A DNA stretch of 64,000 nt from Bacteroidales bacterium (lineage in GTDB: Bacteria; Bacteroidota; Bacteroidia; Bacteroidales; WCHB1-69): the NCBI GenBank assembly GCA_017961265.1, contig JAGCXN010000037.1, forward strand, positions 1-64,000. Reading direction: 5' to 3'. The position numbers and the translations under genes were made by a program. Positions 30,606 through 40,601 of this stretch are shown piece by piece (positions within the stretch are counted from its first letter, which is position 1; every line of letters begins with the position of its first letter). A model generated the notes under the pieces. That model did no database searches, had not been told where the DNA came from, and saw nothing but the letters and a program-made list of their open reading frames with translations.

Positions 30606-33600
30606 ATGAAAAATCTTCACTTTTTCACGCTCCTTGCAGCCGGCGTGTTCCTGGCTGCAGCCATTGCCACCTACCAACCAGCCACCCACACTTCAGGCGG
30701 CTCGTACTCTCTCACCAACAGCTACAGCGTCGCACCTGTGACGGGCAGCTTGTATCCTGACGCATCCACTCTAAAAGCAGTACGGGACACATCCCTCCCT
30801 GTCCAGTCTGCATCCCCCATTACACATTTTCCGCTGGGCCTCACCCCGGCCTTCAGCTACACCATTGGCAAGGTGCGTCTTTCCGGCGACGAGGGCACAC
30901 GACCGTTTCCCGCGGAGCTTTCCGTGACGGAGCTGACCACGGCGACGCTCCCTCCGCTTGACCAGGGCATGGTGAACGTGACCGACTATGCGGCGGGCTA
31001 CCGCATGCTGCCCGACGGCATGGTGTTCAACGGCGACCTCTCCATCGTGCTGCCCTACGACTCCACGCTGCTGCCTGCAGGGTTCACGCCCGATGATATC
31101 GTGACATACTATTATAATGTACCCAGCGGACGCTGGATGTCTATACCGCGCGATTCCGTCAGCACGGCGGAGGCGCTGGTCTATTCCAAGGTGAACCATT
31201 TCACCGACTTCATCAATGCCATCATCAAGACGCCTGAGATGCCGGAGACCTCGGCCTTCACGCCGACCAGCATCAAGGAACTGGAAGCGGCCAACCCGTT
31301 GGAGGGATTGCAGCTGATACAGGCACCGACCGCCAACAACAACGGCACCGCCAATTTAAGCTACCAGCTGGAAATTCCGGCAGGGCGGCAGGGCATGCAG
31401 CCGAACCTCGCGCTGACCTACAGCAGCAGCGGCGGCAACGGCTGGCTCGGCGTGGGCTGGGACATCTCTGTCCCCTCCATCACCGTGGAGACACGCTGGG
31501 GCGTGCCGAGATATGAGTCAGAATGGGAAAGCGAGGTGTATATTTACGGGGGCGAACAGCTGGTGACAATGGATGGCACAGGGCAGGTACGCAAGATGCC
31601 GCACCGCACCAATCAGGCCGGACAGACGGGACGTCTTCCTGATGGTGAAAGGTTCTATGCTCGTGCGGGCGAAGCGCACGACAGCATTGTGCGCCATGAC
31701 ACTACTACACAAACTTATTGGTGGGAGGTGGTTGACCGCAATGGCATGACCTCCTACTACGGAGCCTATCCTCCCGGCGACACCACTCACGGGCCGACAC
31801 GCATTGGCGGGCCTGACGGCATTGCACGATGGGCATTGGCCGCCACGGTTGACCCCAACGGCAATATGGTACGGTACTACTACAGCATAGACTATAACGC
31901 CGGTGCCGGCGGTGACATGGGCAAGCAGCTTTATCTTGACAGCATCAACTATACGGGCTACTACTCCCGCACCGACTCCACAACTGTGCATGGTGCTTAC
32001 ACGGTGGAGTTCCACCGTGATTCACCCCGCAAGGATGTGGTGACCAATGCACGGTATGGCTTCAAGGAAGTTACTGCCTCCAAATTGTGCTATGCAACAG
32101 TTATGTTCAATAACAGCCTTGTCCGGACCTTTTTCTTCATAACAGACTACTCGCGTAAAAGCAATTACAAGACACGTCTTGAGCATCTGATACGTGTGGA
32201 CGACGAACAAACCCTTGACAAAATTCTGTATATAACTGGATCTGACACCTGCATACCTGCCAGCAAATATGAGAACATTGCCGTAAAAACTCCGATTGTC
32301 CACTACGATTTTGAATATTTTGACTACCCTAACACTCAAAACTTGTTTTCAGATGTGGTGACAATGAACCTCCCCGACGACTATATCGGTTCCACTTTCC
32401 TAACGCCCGGATACAATGCAACGGCCTTGGGGGCGACAAAAGGTAAAAGCTGGAGTTTGGGAGGGAGTGCTTCCGTGGGTGTCGGCCCCGACTTTCCGCT
32501 GACTACGGTCAGCCTCGGAGGAAATTTTGACTACAGCCAGTCGCGGACATCCGGGACACTCACGCTGATAGACTTGAACGGGGACGGCCTCGCAGACAAA
32601 GTTTACAAAAAAGGCAACGAGGTGTATTATCGACCTCAGATCCGCCTGTCAGACACTTTGTTCAATTTCGGTTCGGAAGTGCTGTTGTCGGGGATAACGG
32701 ACTTCCTTTCGGAAAGCGGTGATAACATCTCGTGGGGGCTCCAGCTCTCTGTCGCCGTCGCATCGGTGAACGGCAGTTTCCCGACTTCGACATCCACCAC
32801 CGACACCTACTTCGCCGACATCAACGGTGACGGACTGCCAGACCTCGTTACCCCCAGGGGGGCTATGTTCAACCGACTGGATGGGCAGGGTCATCCATAT
32901 TTTACACCATACAATTCGATTGCGACCACGCTTGACAACAACTCTTCGGAACAATGTGTGATTGTGACAAGCAATGACCCGTGCGACCAAGGCATCATTA
33001 ATGACGGCCATGTGAGTGACAGTCTGGCTTGCACTATGGATTGGGACATCCTATACAGCTACAACCAAAAAGTATGGCATGATAGCATTGTATCATGGAA
33101 ACAGCAAGGGTATATGTGCGATACGACCGACGACGGGAACGCACTGCGCGGTGTGCGCAAACATCTTGTATGCGGATATGTGTCGGGGGATCCCGATATG
33201 GATGCGGTAAGGGTATGGGTCGCCCCCCGTTCCGGCTGGGTGAACATCCACTCCTACCTCCAATTGGTGGAGGACACTACAGAGAGCCGCCTCCAGTCCC
33301 GCTATGTGGACGGGGTAACCGCATCTGTCCAGCATAGTTCTGGTATCAGTATCGGAAGTCCCGCCCTTCAGAGCAACCATGACGACATTCTGATGTACCG
33401 TCGCATCCCTGAATACGACTATTCCATGCACCACGATACGGCTTTCACCTATGTCGGAGCGATGGACCTGATTTTTTTCCGCTTGCAGTCCAATGAGAAC
33501 CACCTGTTTGACGATGTCTCGTGGGTGCAGACCATCACTTATCTGGACTCGGCCACTGCTCCCGACATCAACTGTGAGCGCAGGAACGAATACCGTTCAG

Positions 33601-36600
33601 ATACGGATTTCCTGCTCAGCGGTGAACAGGTGTTCAAGGCAAAGCGAGATGGGGGGCAGGTGCATATCACAGGTGTTCTGTCCGCCCATGACATCGGGGA
33701 CTCCGTCATTGTCACCGCCCAGTTGAACAATGCCGACTACCTTTCCTATAACCTTTCTTCTGCTGCCGGAGATACCACCATCGTGGTGGACACAACCTTT
33801 GCTGTCGCTATCAACGACGAGATTTTCTTTGAAGCGCACTCCCCGACAGGCCATCCTAATTGGAGCAACATTTCATTCGCCCCTGTGTTGAGGCATTGTG
33901 CTGTGTTCTCCGACAGCATAGGTGCTGGCATTGACTCTCTTGTGTTCCACCTGCCTGTCAGTTACAGCATTGGCAGGAATGTCACTGCCAGTGACAAACC
34001 TTTGCACAACCGCTATCGCAAACTTTTCGGTCCGCTCTTCCGTGGATGGGGACAGTTCGGCTATAACAACCTCTATGCGGACACGGTGATAAAAATCCAG
34101 CGGCTCACCCTCCCGCCCCAGCACATATCAGCCTCTAACTTGGATGCCATTGACACCTCGTTCGCACACATTGAAGTCCAGAACGGGATATTCAACATTG
34201 AAGACCTGACTACAGCAACGGCCAATCATTACCAGCCTCTTTCCGACAGCTCCGGCTGGGTGCAAATGTCCCCAAACATGGAATATGGCGCATGGCTTGC
34301 CTACGGGAATGTGGCATACGTGTCAGCAGACAGGATGTCCAACACACGGCGCATCCTGCTGGCACCTGTGGATTCAGACGAGCCGAACAATGATCCGTCA
34401 TATTCATACGAGATAACCGTTTATGACAATGTGGTCCCAATGCCGTCCGTTCAAGGGGAGCGGGTCACGACCATCCGCAAGCAGAACAAGTCCAAATCAG
34501 AGAATTTTGGCAAAAATCTCGGATTTATCGCTTCTGTGGGGACTTCTTCTTCATACGGGGAGAACTGGGTCGTGTCCGACTATATGGACTTGAACGGGGA
34601 CCGCTATCCCGACTATCTGAGTGAGGCGTACATCCAGTACACCACCCCGTGGGGCGGAATCAGCACCGACCCTGTTGCGGTTTACGATGATGCAGGAATC
34701 AGCACGTCACAAACTTCCTCAACAGGCTCAACTTTCGGAGCCACCTATTCCAATCCAAAGAGAATGCTGGGAATGAACACAAAAAAGTCCAAATTCTCGG
34801 GGGAAGGGTCTGGTATCGGAGGCTCCCACTGCACAGGTTCCGACAACACGGGGTTCTCCTACGTTGATGTCAATGGCGACGGCCTGCCCGACAGGGTATG
34901 GGGAAACGGGAATGTCCATCTGAATATGGGTCATAATTTCCAGTCGTGTGGCCGCTGGCTGCCTGCAATCCGTTCAGGAAAAAGCAAAAGTAACGGCGCC
35001 AACATCGGGGGGAGTTTCAATATTGCCCAAGCCAGCATCAGCGGCGGATTAGGAATAAACATATCCGAGAACACGTCCGAAACAGTTCTTATGGATGTGA
35101 ACGGCGACGGCCTGCCTGACGAAGTTACACAAAATGAGGACATTGTCAAGGTGAGTTATAACCTTGGGAACGGCAGCTGGACCAACTCAGAAACCTTCGC
35201 GAACGGCAATGTGAGCCACAGCACCTCCTTCTCCGAATCCATCAATCTGGGTGTCACCGTGGGATTCACCGTCATGTCCATTGTCAAGGTCGGTGTGGGC
35301 GTACAGACTTCCCCCTTCAACCGCACCTTCAGCAAGGACAAGGCACAGCTGACGGACATCAACGGAGACGGATATCCCGACATTGTGACCTCAGACAGCG
35401 AGGACGAGATGAGAATCAGGTACAACAGGGCCGGCAAGACCAACCTGTTGAAAAAGGTCACCAACTTCAGTGGCGGAAGCGTGGCAATGGATTACACACT
35501 TTCCACTCCCTGCTACGAGCAGCCGCAACGCCAGTGGAATCTGGCCTCCACTACGGTTGCGACACCCGCATATTCCAACATATACCCCGAAACCCTCACC
35601 ACTTTCGAGTACCGCAACCCCAACTACAATCGCTACGAGCGTATGGATTACGGCTACGACACCGTCATAACCCGCCAGCACAACACGCAGGCTTCGGAGA
35701 GCCCCGTTTACCGCTATACCGTGCAGGGTTTCTTCAACCAAGACTTCCAGAAACGCGGGCGGAAAATGAACGAGAGCGTGTATGGAGGCGACGGGCATCT
35801 GTATATTGAAACGCTGTACACCACGCAACAGATAGATTTGGAAAATGGTGATACCATAGTGGCCGGTAGATGTCCCACCATCGTATATACCTCATACGAA
35901 GCGGAAATCACCCGCTACTATGAGCAGGAGAGCTCCCCGCAGATTGTCACCGAGGTTGTGCGCGAATATGACCCCTACCATAACGTCATCCATTATGAGA
36001 ACAAGGGCGATACCACCCGTACGGACGAATACTTCTCCGCCGACATTTCTTACCGTCACGGTCTCGGACACAATCTCATCTCCCTGCCCGACACCATCGT
36101 GGTGAGGGACAAGCAGAACCGGCTGTTGCAGAAGCGGGTTGCCCATTATGACACGCTTGGCAACCTCGCCGCCATAGAACAGTTCTGCGGGGATTCTGTC
36201 TCACGCTACGACTTCTACCACAATGTTTTCGGAGGTGTGGACTCTCTGCGTATGCCCCGCAACTACAAGGGGCAGCGGATGGGCTATTCATACGAATACG
36301 ACAATGTCGTGCACGCCTATCCCGTCCGCACCAGAGATGTCTTCGGCTACTCTTCTTCTGCCACCTACGACTACCGTTTCGGCAAGCCCCTTACCACTAC
36401 TGACCTGAACGGAAACACAATGCGTTACCATTATGACGAATATGGACGATTGGATACGTTGGTCGGCCCTAATGAGATTATTGTCGATAGTCTCTACACT
36501 ATCACTATGCAGTATCATCCCTATTTGAGCAGTGGCGATCCCTGTGTCACGGATCCCGCGTCATACGCCGTCACTTCGCACTATGATATAAAACACCCCA

Positions 36601-39600
36601 ACAACCCTATACAAACCATTTTGTATTGTGATGGATTGGGTCGGTTGCTTCAGACCAAAAAGGATGCCGAGATTGAAGGAGTTGAACAGCATATTGTGAG
36701 CGGCAAGGTGGTGTACGATTGTTTCGGGCGTACCGTGGCGCAATATTACCCGGTGGTGGAACCGCTTGAGAATGTGGTCTATAATCCTGACAGTGTCCTC
36801 TCCACTCTCACCGCCACCACCTACGACATCCTTGACCGCCCCGTGAAGGTGAAACTGCCAACAAACGACAGCACAAGGACTTCATACGGCTTCGGCACTG
36901 ATACAGAATCGGGCAAGACCTATTTCCGCACCACTACGACCGATCCCAATGGCATTGCCGTTACCACTCTGACAGGTACAAGAAAGCAGCAGGTAAAGAC
37001 CATTGCCCCACACGGTGCTGTAACCACGTTCACGTATAATGCACTGGGACAGCTGTTGTCAAGTTCTGACCCTTTCCAGCACGCAACCACATACACTTAT
37101 GACATGTTGGGAAGGATGGTTCAACGTGTCCATCCGGATGCGGGTACTGACACCTACACCTACGACGGAGCTGGCAATGTGCTCAAGCATGCCACACAGG
37201 TGCTGACAGACTCCAACAAAACGATAGACTACCACTACACATACAACCGTCTGGATTCCATCGTCTATCCTTACAATTCGCAGAACAATGTGAGGTACAC
37301 CTACGGTGACAGCACGGCATCCTACAACCAACGCGGCAGAATCGCATTATTGGAAGATGCGTCAGGATTCCGTGCATACAAATATGGGAGAATGGGCGAG
37401 GTGACGGAGGAACACCGTACTTTCGTTCTACCCAACGAAAGCAGCCAGTACTCTTTCAAGACCCAATTTGAGTATGACAGCTGGAATCGTGTACAAAATA
37501 TCACTTACCCTGATGGGGAGGTGGTCCGCTATTACTATAACACAGGAGGTATGCTGCGCAAGGTGCGTGGAGAAAAGAGTTATCTCAATACTGTCGTCAT
37601 TGATACGTTTATCATAGTTCCTCCCGGCCCTATCTTTCCTAAGGACACACCGGACGAATCCACTGCTGACAATGACACTTCAGGAAATGGAGACAGGGGT
37701 CTGTACCAATACTATTATTACGACTATATTAACGACATACAATACAACAAGTATGAACTGAAATCAGGACAGTGGTACGGCAACGGGACCCACTCCCACT
37801 ACAGCTATGACGTGCTTCATCGACTGGACACTCTAAAATTGTATGATGCCAATGGGAACGCACTACAGGACATCAAATACAATTACGATGCGGTGGGGAA
37901 CATCAGTTCCATCCAAAACAATGCGTCAATAGTAAACGCTTTAGGAGGCCGCTATCTATACACATACAAGTATGACAGTTTGTACAGACTCACTGAAGGG
38001 ATAGTGACAGTTTATGCCCCAAGGAAAACACTCTATGACACTGTCAGGACGACCTATTATGCCGATGGCAGAATAGCGTCCAAATACCAGAAAGGGAGCC
38101 GCTATGTTGTTAACGGGCCTAATTTCAACCAAGATGTCACTTATACCTATCACACATCACAACCACACACTGCTGATGAGATTGGTGGCCGGAACTACAC
38201 ATGGGATGCCAATGGCAACATGCTGTCGGAAGTATATTATGATCCTCGCGCCACTCGCATTTACTCAATGCTTGAATGGAATGAAGAAAACAGATTACAA
38301 AAAGCAGATATGCCAGAAACACATAAGTGTGCATATTATTTATATGATGCGGGGGGTGAGCGATTTTATAAGAATGCCGGTTCTCGGACACTGGTTTACC
38401 AAAATGGGCACTCCAACGTTTACAGGGAATATGATGATCCTGTTTTGTATGCATCTCCGTATGTGGTTGCAACACCAGAAGGATATACAAAGCACTACTT
38501 TGCCGAAAGTGAACGCATCGCCTCACGTATCGGCGAGGGTAGTTTCGCAAATGTAACCACACATTCTGTACCCGATTCCCTTCTTGTTTCAAAACAATCA
38601 CTTACAAATAATGTTGCCCCTGACAGCATATTGCCGAACAAATTTTCCTATCTTCTCAACCCTCAATCAAATTGGAGTGCGCATCATACAACATATTGGC
38701 AACATGCTGACCATTTGGGCAGTGCTTCATATATAACTGACACAAATGGAGTAGGGTATCAGCAGTTGATGTATATGCCTTGGGGAGAACCGTTGCTTGA
38801 CCGTCACAGATCCAATACCTCTTATGACGCTCGCTACACCTTCTCCGGCAAGGAGCGCGACGAGGAAACGGGCTACTCCTATTTCGGTTCCCGCTACTAC
38901 AACAGCAGCCTATCCATCTGGCTTTCGGTTGACCCGATGTCGGACAAGTACCCTTCGACCTCTCCGTACACATATTGCGCGAATAATCCAGTAGTGTTAA
39001 AGGACCCGAATGGGGAAGATTATGAAATTGTGGTTGATGAGGAAAGTAAGACTATAACGATACGAGCGACGTTTTATACGGATGCTGAAAGCAGAGAAAC
39101 ATTACAAAATGGATTAGACGCATGGAACAAACAATCTGGAATCTATTCTTTTCAAATAGGACAGGGGAAAAAATCCGACACATATAGCATTAATTTTGAA
39201 CTGTCTATTGCTAAAGATAAAGATGGACAATATCTTGATCCTGCATCAATACCAAACGGACAGCGCGGATCAAAATATAATCAATTTTTTGTCACAGATA
39301 ATCTCACCCTCACAGCTAGAGGCGAGACGGAGGATGGACATATCTGTAGAGTTCGTTCAGATGCTCCATTAAGGACAACCATACATGAAATTGGACATAC
39401 AATTGGACTTGGAGATTTTTTTGGAAATAATGTTATGGTTTCGGGAGGCAGCGATTCCAATATCTCATCATCTAATGTAATGGAGATTTTAAATCATGCA
39501 GGCTTTGTGTGCTCAGGAACCACTTCTGGAGGTTCACCTGACGAGAGTCGCTATACAAACTCAATCATCGATTGTGATTATCACGATTGCGGATGGAATG

Positions 39601-39614
39601 GAAAATTCAGATAA
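30606..39614 (+). CDS. Giant SpvB/FG-GAP/RHS polymorphic toxin with metzincin tip
   Basis: This 3002-residue exported protein starts with a Sec signal (MKNLHFFTLLAAGVFLAAA). An SpvB/TcaC-type domain lies around 240-300 (LEIPAGRQGMQPNLALTYSS, GNGWLGVGWDIS). Asp-rich FG-GAP/VCBS-like motifs DxNGDGxPD occur near residues 656, 738, 1328, 1420, 1497 and 1584. YD repeats fill about 1800-2700. The RHS core ends with YTFSGKERDEETGYSYFGSRYYN, DPMSDKYPS, NNPVVLKDPNGED (D2800). The variable tip (about 2806-3002) carries HEIGHTIGLGD: zinc ligands H2927 and H2931, catalytic E2928, third ligand probably D2937, and a Met-turn-like VMVSGG. The RHS shell would encapsulate the toxic tip. It is co-oriented with the T9SS protein upstream and a candidate immunity gene downstream. 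Confidence 0.88.
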   Translation: MKNLHFFTLLAAGVFLAAAIATYQPATHTSGGSYSLTNSYSVAPVTGSLYPDASTLKAVRDTSLPVQSASPITHFPLGLTPAFSYTIGKVRLSGDEGTRPFPAELSVTELTTATLPPLDQGMVNVTDYAAGYRMLPDGMVFNGDLSIVLPYDSTLLPAGFTPDDIVTYYYNVPSGRWMSIPRDSVSTAEALVYSKVNHFTDFINAIIKTPEMPETSAFTPTSIKELEAANPLEGLQLIQAPTANNNGTANLSYQLEIPAGRQGMQPNLALTYSSSGGNGWLGVGWDISVPSITVETRWGVPRYESEWESEVYIYGGEQLVTMDGTGQVRKMPHRTNQAGQTGRLPDGERFYARAGEAHDSIVRHDTTTQTYWWEVVDRNGMTSYYGAYPPGDTTHGPTRIGGPDGIARWALAATVDPNGNMVRYYYSIDYNAGAGGDMGKQLYLDSINYTGYYSRTDSTTVHGAYTVEFHRDSPRKDVVTNARYGFKEVTASKLCYATVMFNNSLVRTFFFITDYSRKSNYKTRLEHLIRVDDEQTLDKILYITGSDTCIPASKYENIAVKTPIVHYDFEYFDYPNTQNLFSDVVTMNLPDDYIGSTFLTPGYNATALGATKGKSWSLGGSASVGVGPDFPLTTVSLGGNFDYSQSRTSGTLTLIDLNGDGLADKVYKKGNEVYYRPQIRLSDTLFNFGSEVLLSGITDFLSESGDNISWGLQLSVAVASVNGSFPTSTSTTDTYFADINGDGLPDLVTPRGAMFNRLDGQGHPYFTPYNSIATTLDNNSSEQCVIVTSNDPCDQGIINDGHVSDSLACTMDWDILYSYNQKVWHDSIVSWKQQGYMCDTTDDGNALRGVRKHLVCGYVSGDPDMDAVRVWVAPRSGWVNIHSYLQLVEDTTESRLQSRYVDGVTASVQHSSGISIGSPALQSNHDDILMYRRIPEYDYSMHHDTAFTYVGAMDLIFFRLQSNENHLFDDVSWVQTITYLDSATAPDINCERRNEYRSDTDFLLSGEQVFKAKRDGGQVHITGVLSAHDIGDSVIVTAQLNNADYLSYNLSSAAGDTTIVVDTTFAVAINDEIFFEAHSPTGHPNWSNISFAPVLRHCAVFSDSIGAGIDSLVFHLPVSYSIGRNVTASDKPLHNRYRKLFGPLFRGWGQFGYNNLYADTVIKIQRLTLPPQHISASNLDAIDTSFAHIEVQNGIFNIEDLTTATANHYQPLSDSSGWVQMSPNMEYGAWLAYGNVAYVSADRMSNTRRILLAPVDSDEPNNDPSYSYEITVYDNVVPMPSVQGERVTTIRKQNKSKSENFGKNLGFIASVGTSSSYGENWVVSDYMDLNGDRYPDYLSEAYIQYTTPWGGISTDPVAVYDDAGISTSQTSSTGSTFGATYSNPKRMLGMNTKKSKFSGEGSGIGGSHCTGSDNTGFSYVDVNGDGLPDRVWGNGNVHLNMGHNFQSCGRWLPAIRSGKSKSNGANIGGSFNIAQASISGGLGINISENTSETVLMDVNGDGLPDEVTQNEDIVKVSYNLGNGSWTNSETFANGNVSHSTSFSESINLGVTVGFTVMSIVKVGVGVQTSPFNRTFSKDKAQLTDINGDGYPDIVTSDSEDEMRIRYNRAGKTNLLKKVTNFSGGSVAMDYTLSTPCYEQPQRQWNLASTTVATPAYSNIYPETLTTFEYRNPNYNRYERMDYGYDTVITRQHNTQASESPVYRYTVQGFFNQDFQKRGRKMNESVYGGDGHLYIETLYTTQQIDLENGDTIVAGRCPTIVYTSYEAEITRYYEQESSPQIVTEVVREYDPYHNVIHYENKGDTTRTDEYFSADISYRHGLGHNLISLPDTIVVRDKQNRLLQKRVAHYDTLGNLAAIEQFCGDSVSRYDFYHNVFGGVDSLRMPRNYKGQRMGYSYEYDNVVHAYPVRTRDVFGYSSSATYDYRFGKPLTTTDLNGNTMRYHYDEYGRLDTLVGPNEIIVDSLYTITMQYHPYLSSGDPCVTDPASYAVTSHYDIKHPNNPIQTILYCDGLGRLLQTKKDAEIEGVEQHIVSGKVVYDCFGRTVAQYYPVVEPLENVVYNPDSVLSTLTATTYDILDRPVKVKLPTNDSTRTSYGFGTDTESGKTYFRTTTTDPNGIAVTTLTGTRKQQVKTIAPHGAVTTFTYNALGQLLSSSDPFQHATTYTYDMLGRMVQRVHPDAGTDTYTYDGAGNVLKHATQVLTDSNKTIDYHYTYNRLDSIVYPYNSQNNVRYTYGDSTASYNQRGRIALLEDASGFRAYKYGRMGEVTEEHRTFVLPNESSQYSFKTQFEYDSWNRVQNITYPDGEVVRYYYNTGGMLRKVRGEKSYLNTVVIDTFIIVPPGPIFPKDTPDESTADNDTSGNGDRGLYQYYYYDYINDIQYNKYELKSGQWYGNGTHSHYSYDVLHRLDTLKLYDANGNALQDIKYNYDAVGNISSIQNNASIVNALGGRYLYTYKYDSLYRLTEGIVTVYAPRKTLYDTVRTTYYADGRIASKYQKGSRYVVNGPNFNQDVTYTYHTSQPHTADEIGGRNYTWDANGNMLSEVYYDPRATRIYSMLEWNEENRLQKADMPETHKCAYYLYDAGGERFYKNAGSRTLVYQNGHSNVYREYDDPVLYASPYVVATPEGYTKHYFAESERIASRIGEGSFANVTTHSVPDSLLVSKQSLTNNVAPDSILPNKFSYLLNPQSNWSAHHTTYWQHADHLGSASYITDTNGVGYQQLMYMPWGEPLLDRHRSNTSYDARYTFSGKERDEETGYSYFGSRYYNSSLSIWLSVDPMSDKYPSTSPYTYCANNPVVLKDPNGEDYEIVVDEESKTITIRATFYTDAESRETLQNGLDAWNKQSGIYSFQIGQGKKSDTYSINFELSIAKDKDGQYLDPASIPNGQRGSKYNQFFVTDNLTLTARGETEDGHICRVRSDAPLRTTIHEIGHTIGLGDFFGNNVMVSGGSDSNISSSNVMEILNHAGFVCSGTTSGGSPDESRYTNSIIDCDYHDCGWNGKFR

Positions 39615-39691
39615 AGTCCAGGTGGATGGTAAAGAGCAAATACAAATAAATTAATCCATATTTTAATGAAACTTAAAATCCTCAATTTATC

Positions 39692-40324
39692 ATGGTACTA
39701 AAATATGTAATAATGATTTTTTTCACGCTTATCAGCGTTCAGGGAATGTCCCAAACTTTTTTTACCAAGGAGAATCCAATGGATATTTATGTCATAGGAG
39801 TACAAAGAATTGACACCGTATATACGGTGCTAAATCCCCAAAAGAAAGAAAATCCCTATGTGGGTGAATTGAAAGAGAATCTTGCTGACTACATGTTCTT
39901 TTGTGACAGTTTGTGTAATGCAACCATTGACAAAGCAATAAAGAATGATTGTTTTCAGGATTGTTTTTTTACAAAGAATGCCCTGCTCGTATGTACTCTC
40001 TCCAGTTTTATCAATGATGTTATACTCTCATACATTAAAGACAGCCTGCTTTTTGAGAGGGTAAAAGAAACTTATTCAACGAGTACTTCGATACAGATTG
40101 TGCATAATGAAAAATGCAAAATCTTAAAGCATTATTCCTATTACAAAACCACATACAACACACCTTATTTTTTAATAGTTCTAATGCGTGTTGATGATTA
40201 TAATCGAGAAGTAAACAAAAGAAGATTGCCAGGCTCCTACCTTTTTTATAATGATCCCATTAAAGAACAATATATAATTAAGCTGGCAATTCCTGTTTTT
40301 TTGTGGGTTAATTGTCCTGATTAA
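39692..40324 (+). CDS. Secreted small protein, candidate immunity protein to the RHS metalloprotease tip
   Basis: This 210-residue protein has a signal peptide (MVLKYVIMIFFTLISVQG, cleavage near MSQ) and a mature part rich in Tyr and Lys with four Cys (DYMFFCDSLCN, DCFQDCFFTKNALLVC). No family is recognised. It lies 77 bp after the RHS stop and is AT-rich like the toxin tip (from about 38970 on), so tip and this gene may have arrived together. That layout is typical of polymorphic-toxin tip and immunity pairs. A periplasmic antidote would be required if the tip acts outside the inner membrane. Confidence 0.5.
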   Translation: MVLKYVIMIFFTLISVQGMSQTFFTKENPMDIYVIGVQRIDTVYTVLNPQKKENPYVGELKENLADYMFFCDSLCNATIDKAIKNDCFQDCFFTKNALLVCTLSSFINDVILSYIKDSLLFERVKETYSTSTSIQIVHNEKCKILKHYSYYKTTYNTPYFLIVLMRVDDYNREVNKRRLPGSYLFYNDPIKEQYIIKLAIPVFLWVNCPD

Positions 40325-40346
40325 CTAATCTAGTTCAAATAACACC

Positions 40347-40451
40347 ATGCCCCACACACTGTCCCCTGCCCCCTGTAACCTGAAACCTCGTTTGGCGCGG
40401 TACTACAACTCCGACCTCTCCATCTGGATAATTTCAATGAACGAAATGTGA
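40347..40451 (+). pseudogene. Orphan RHS core fragment (displaced tip remnant)
   Basis: A 34-codon frame contains RLARYYNSDLSIWIIS, which matches the RHS core FGSRYYNSSLSIWLSVDPM of the intact gene (38880-38940) and then ends prematurely. DNA upstream of it (CTGTCCCCTGCCCCCTGTAA) is low complexity. It is best read as the 3' remnant of an earlier RHS tip, left after a new tip and immunity gene were inserted. Confidence 0.6.
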
Positions 40452-40484
40452 TTCATCATAGGTCAATTTTCTCTTTCCTTTTCA

Positions 40485-40600
40485 GGGCGACCGGGCACGC
40501 TTTACGCTCGAATTTCGCACTCCGTACTCATAACCGCAATCATTGTCGCGGACATCAAGGAAACAAAACCGCTGCCAAAGACCACGGCAGCGGCTTTCTT
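40485..40600 (+). repeat. Cargo-boundary repeat, copy C, with terminator
   Basis: This copy is about 85% similar to copies A and B by eye, with a few indels (ACCGCAATCATTGTCGCGG, TTTACGCTC). The terminator arms CCGCTGCC (40569-40576) and GGCAGCGG (40586-40593) lead into CTTTCTT. It closes cargo island 3; late promoter P4 starts 2 bp later. Confidence 0.82.
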
Positions 40601-40601
40601 C

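Noticed and set aside
15075..40600. Diversity-generating retroelement template/variable repeats
   Set aside because: The three repeats are intergenic, show no adenine-biased changes, and no reverse transcriptase gene is present.
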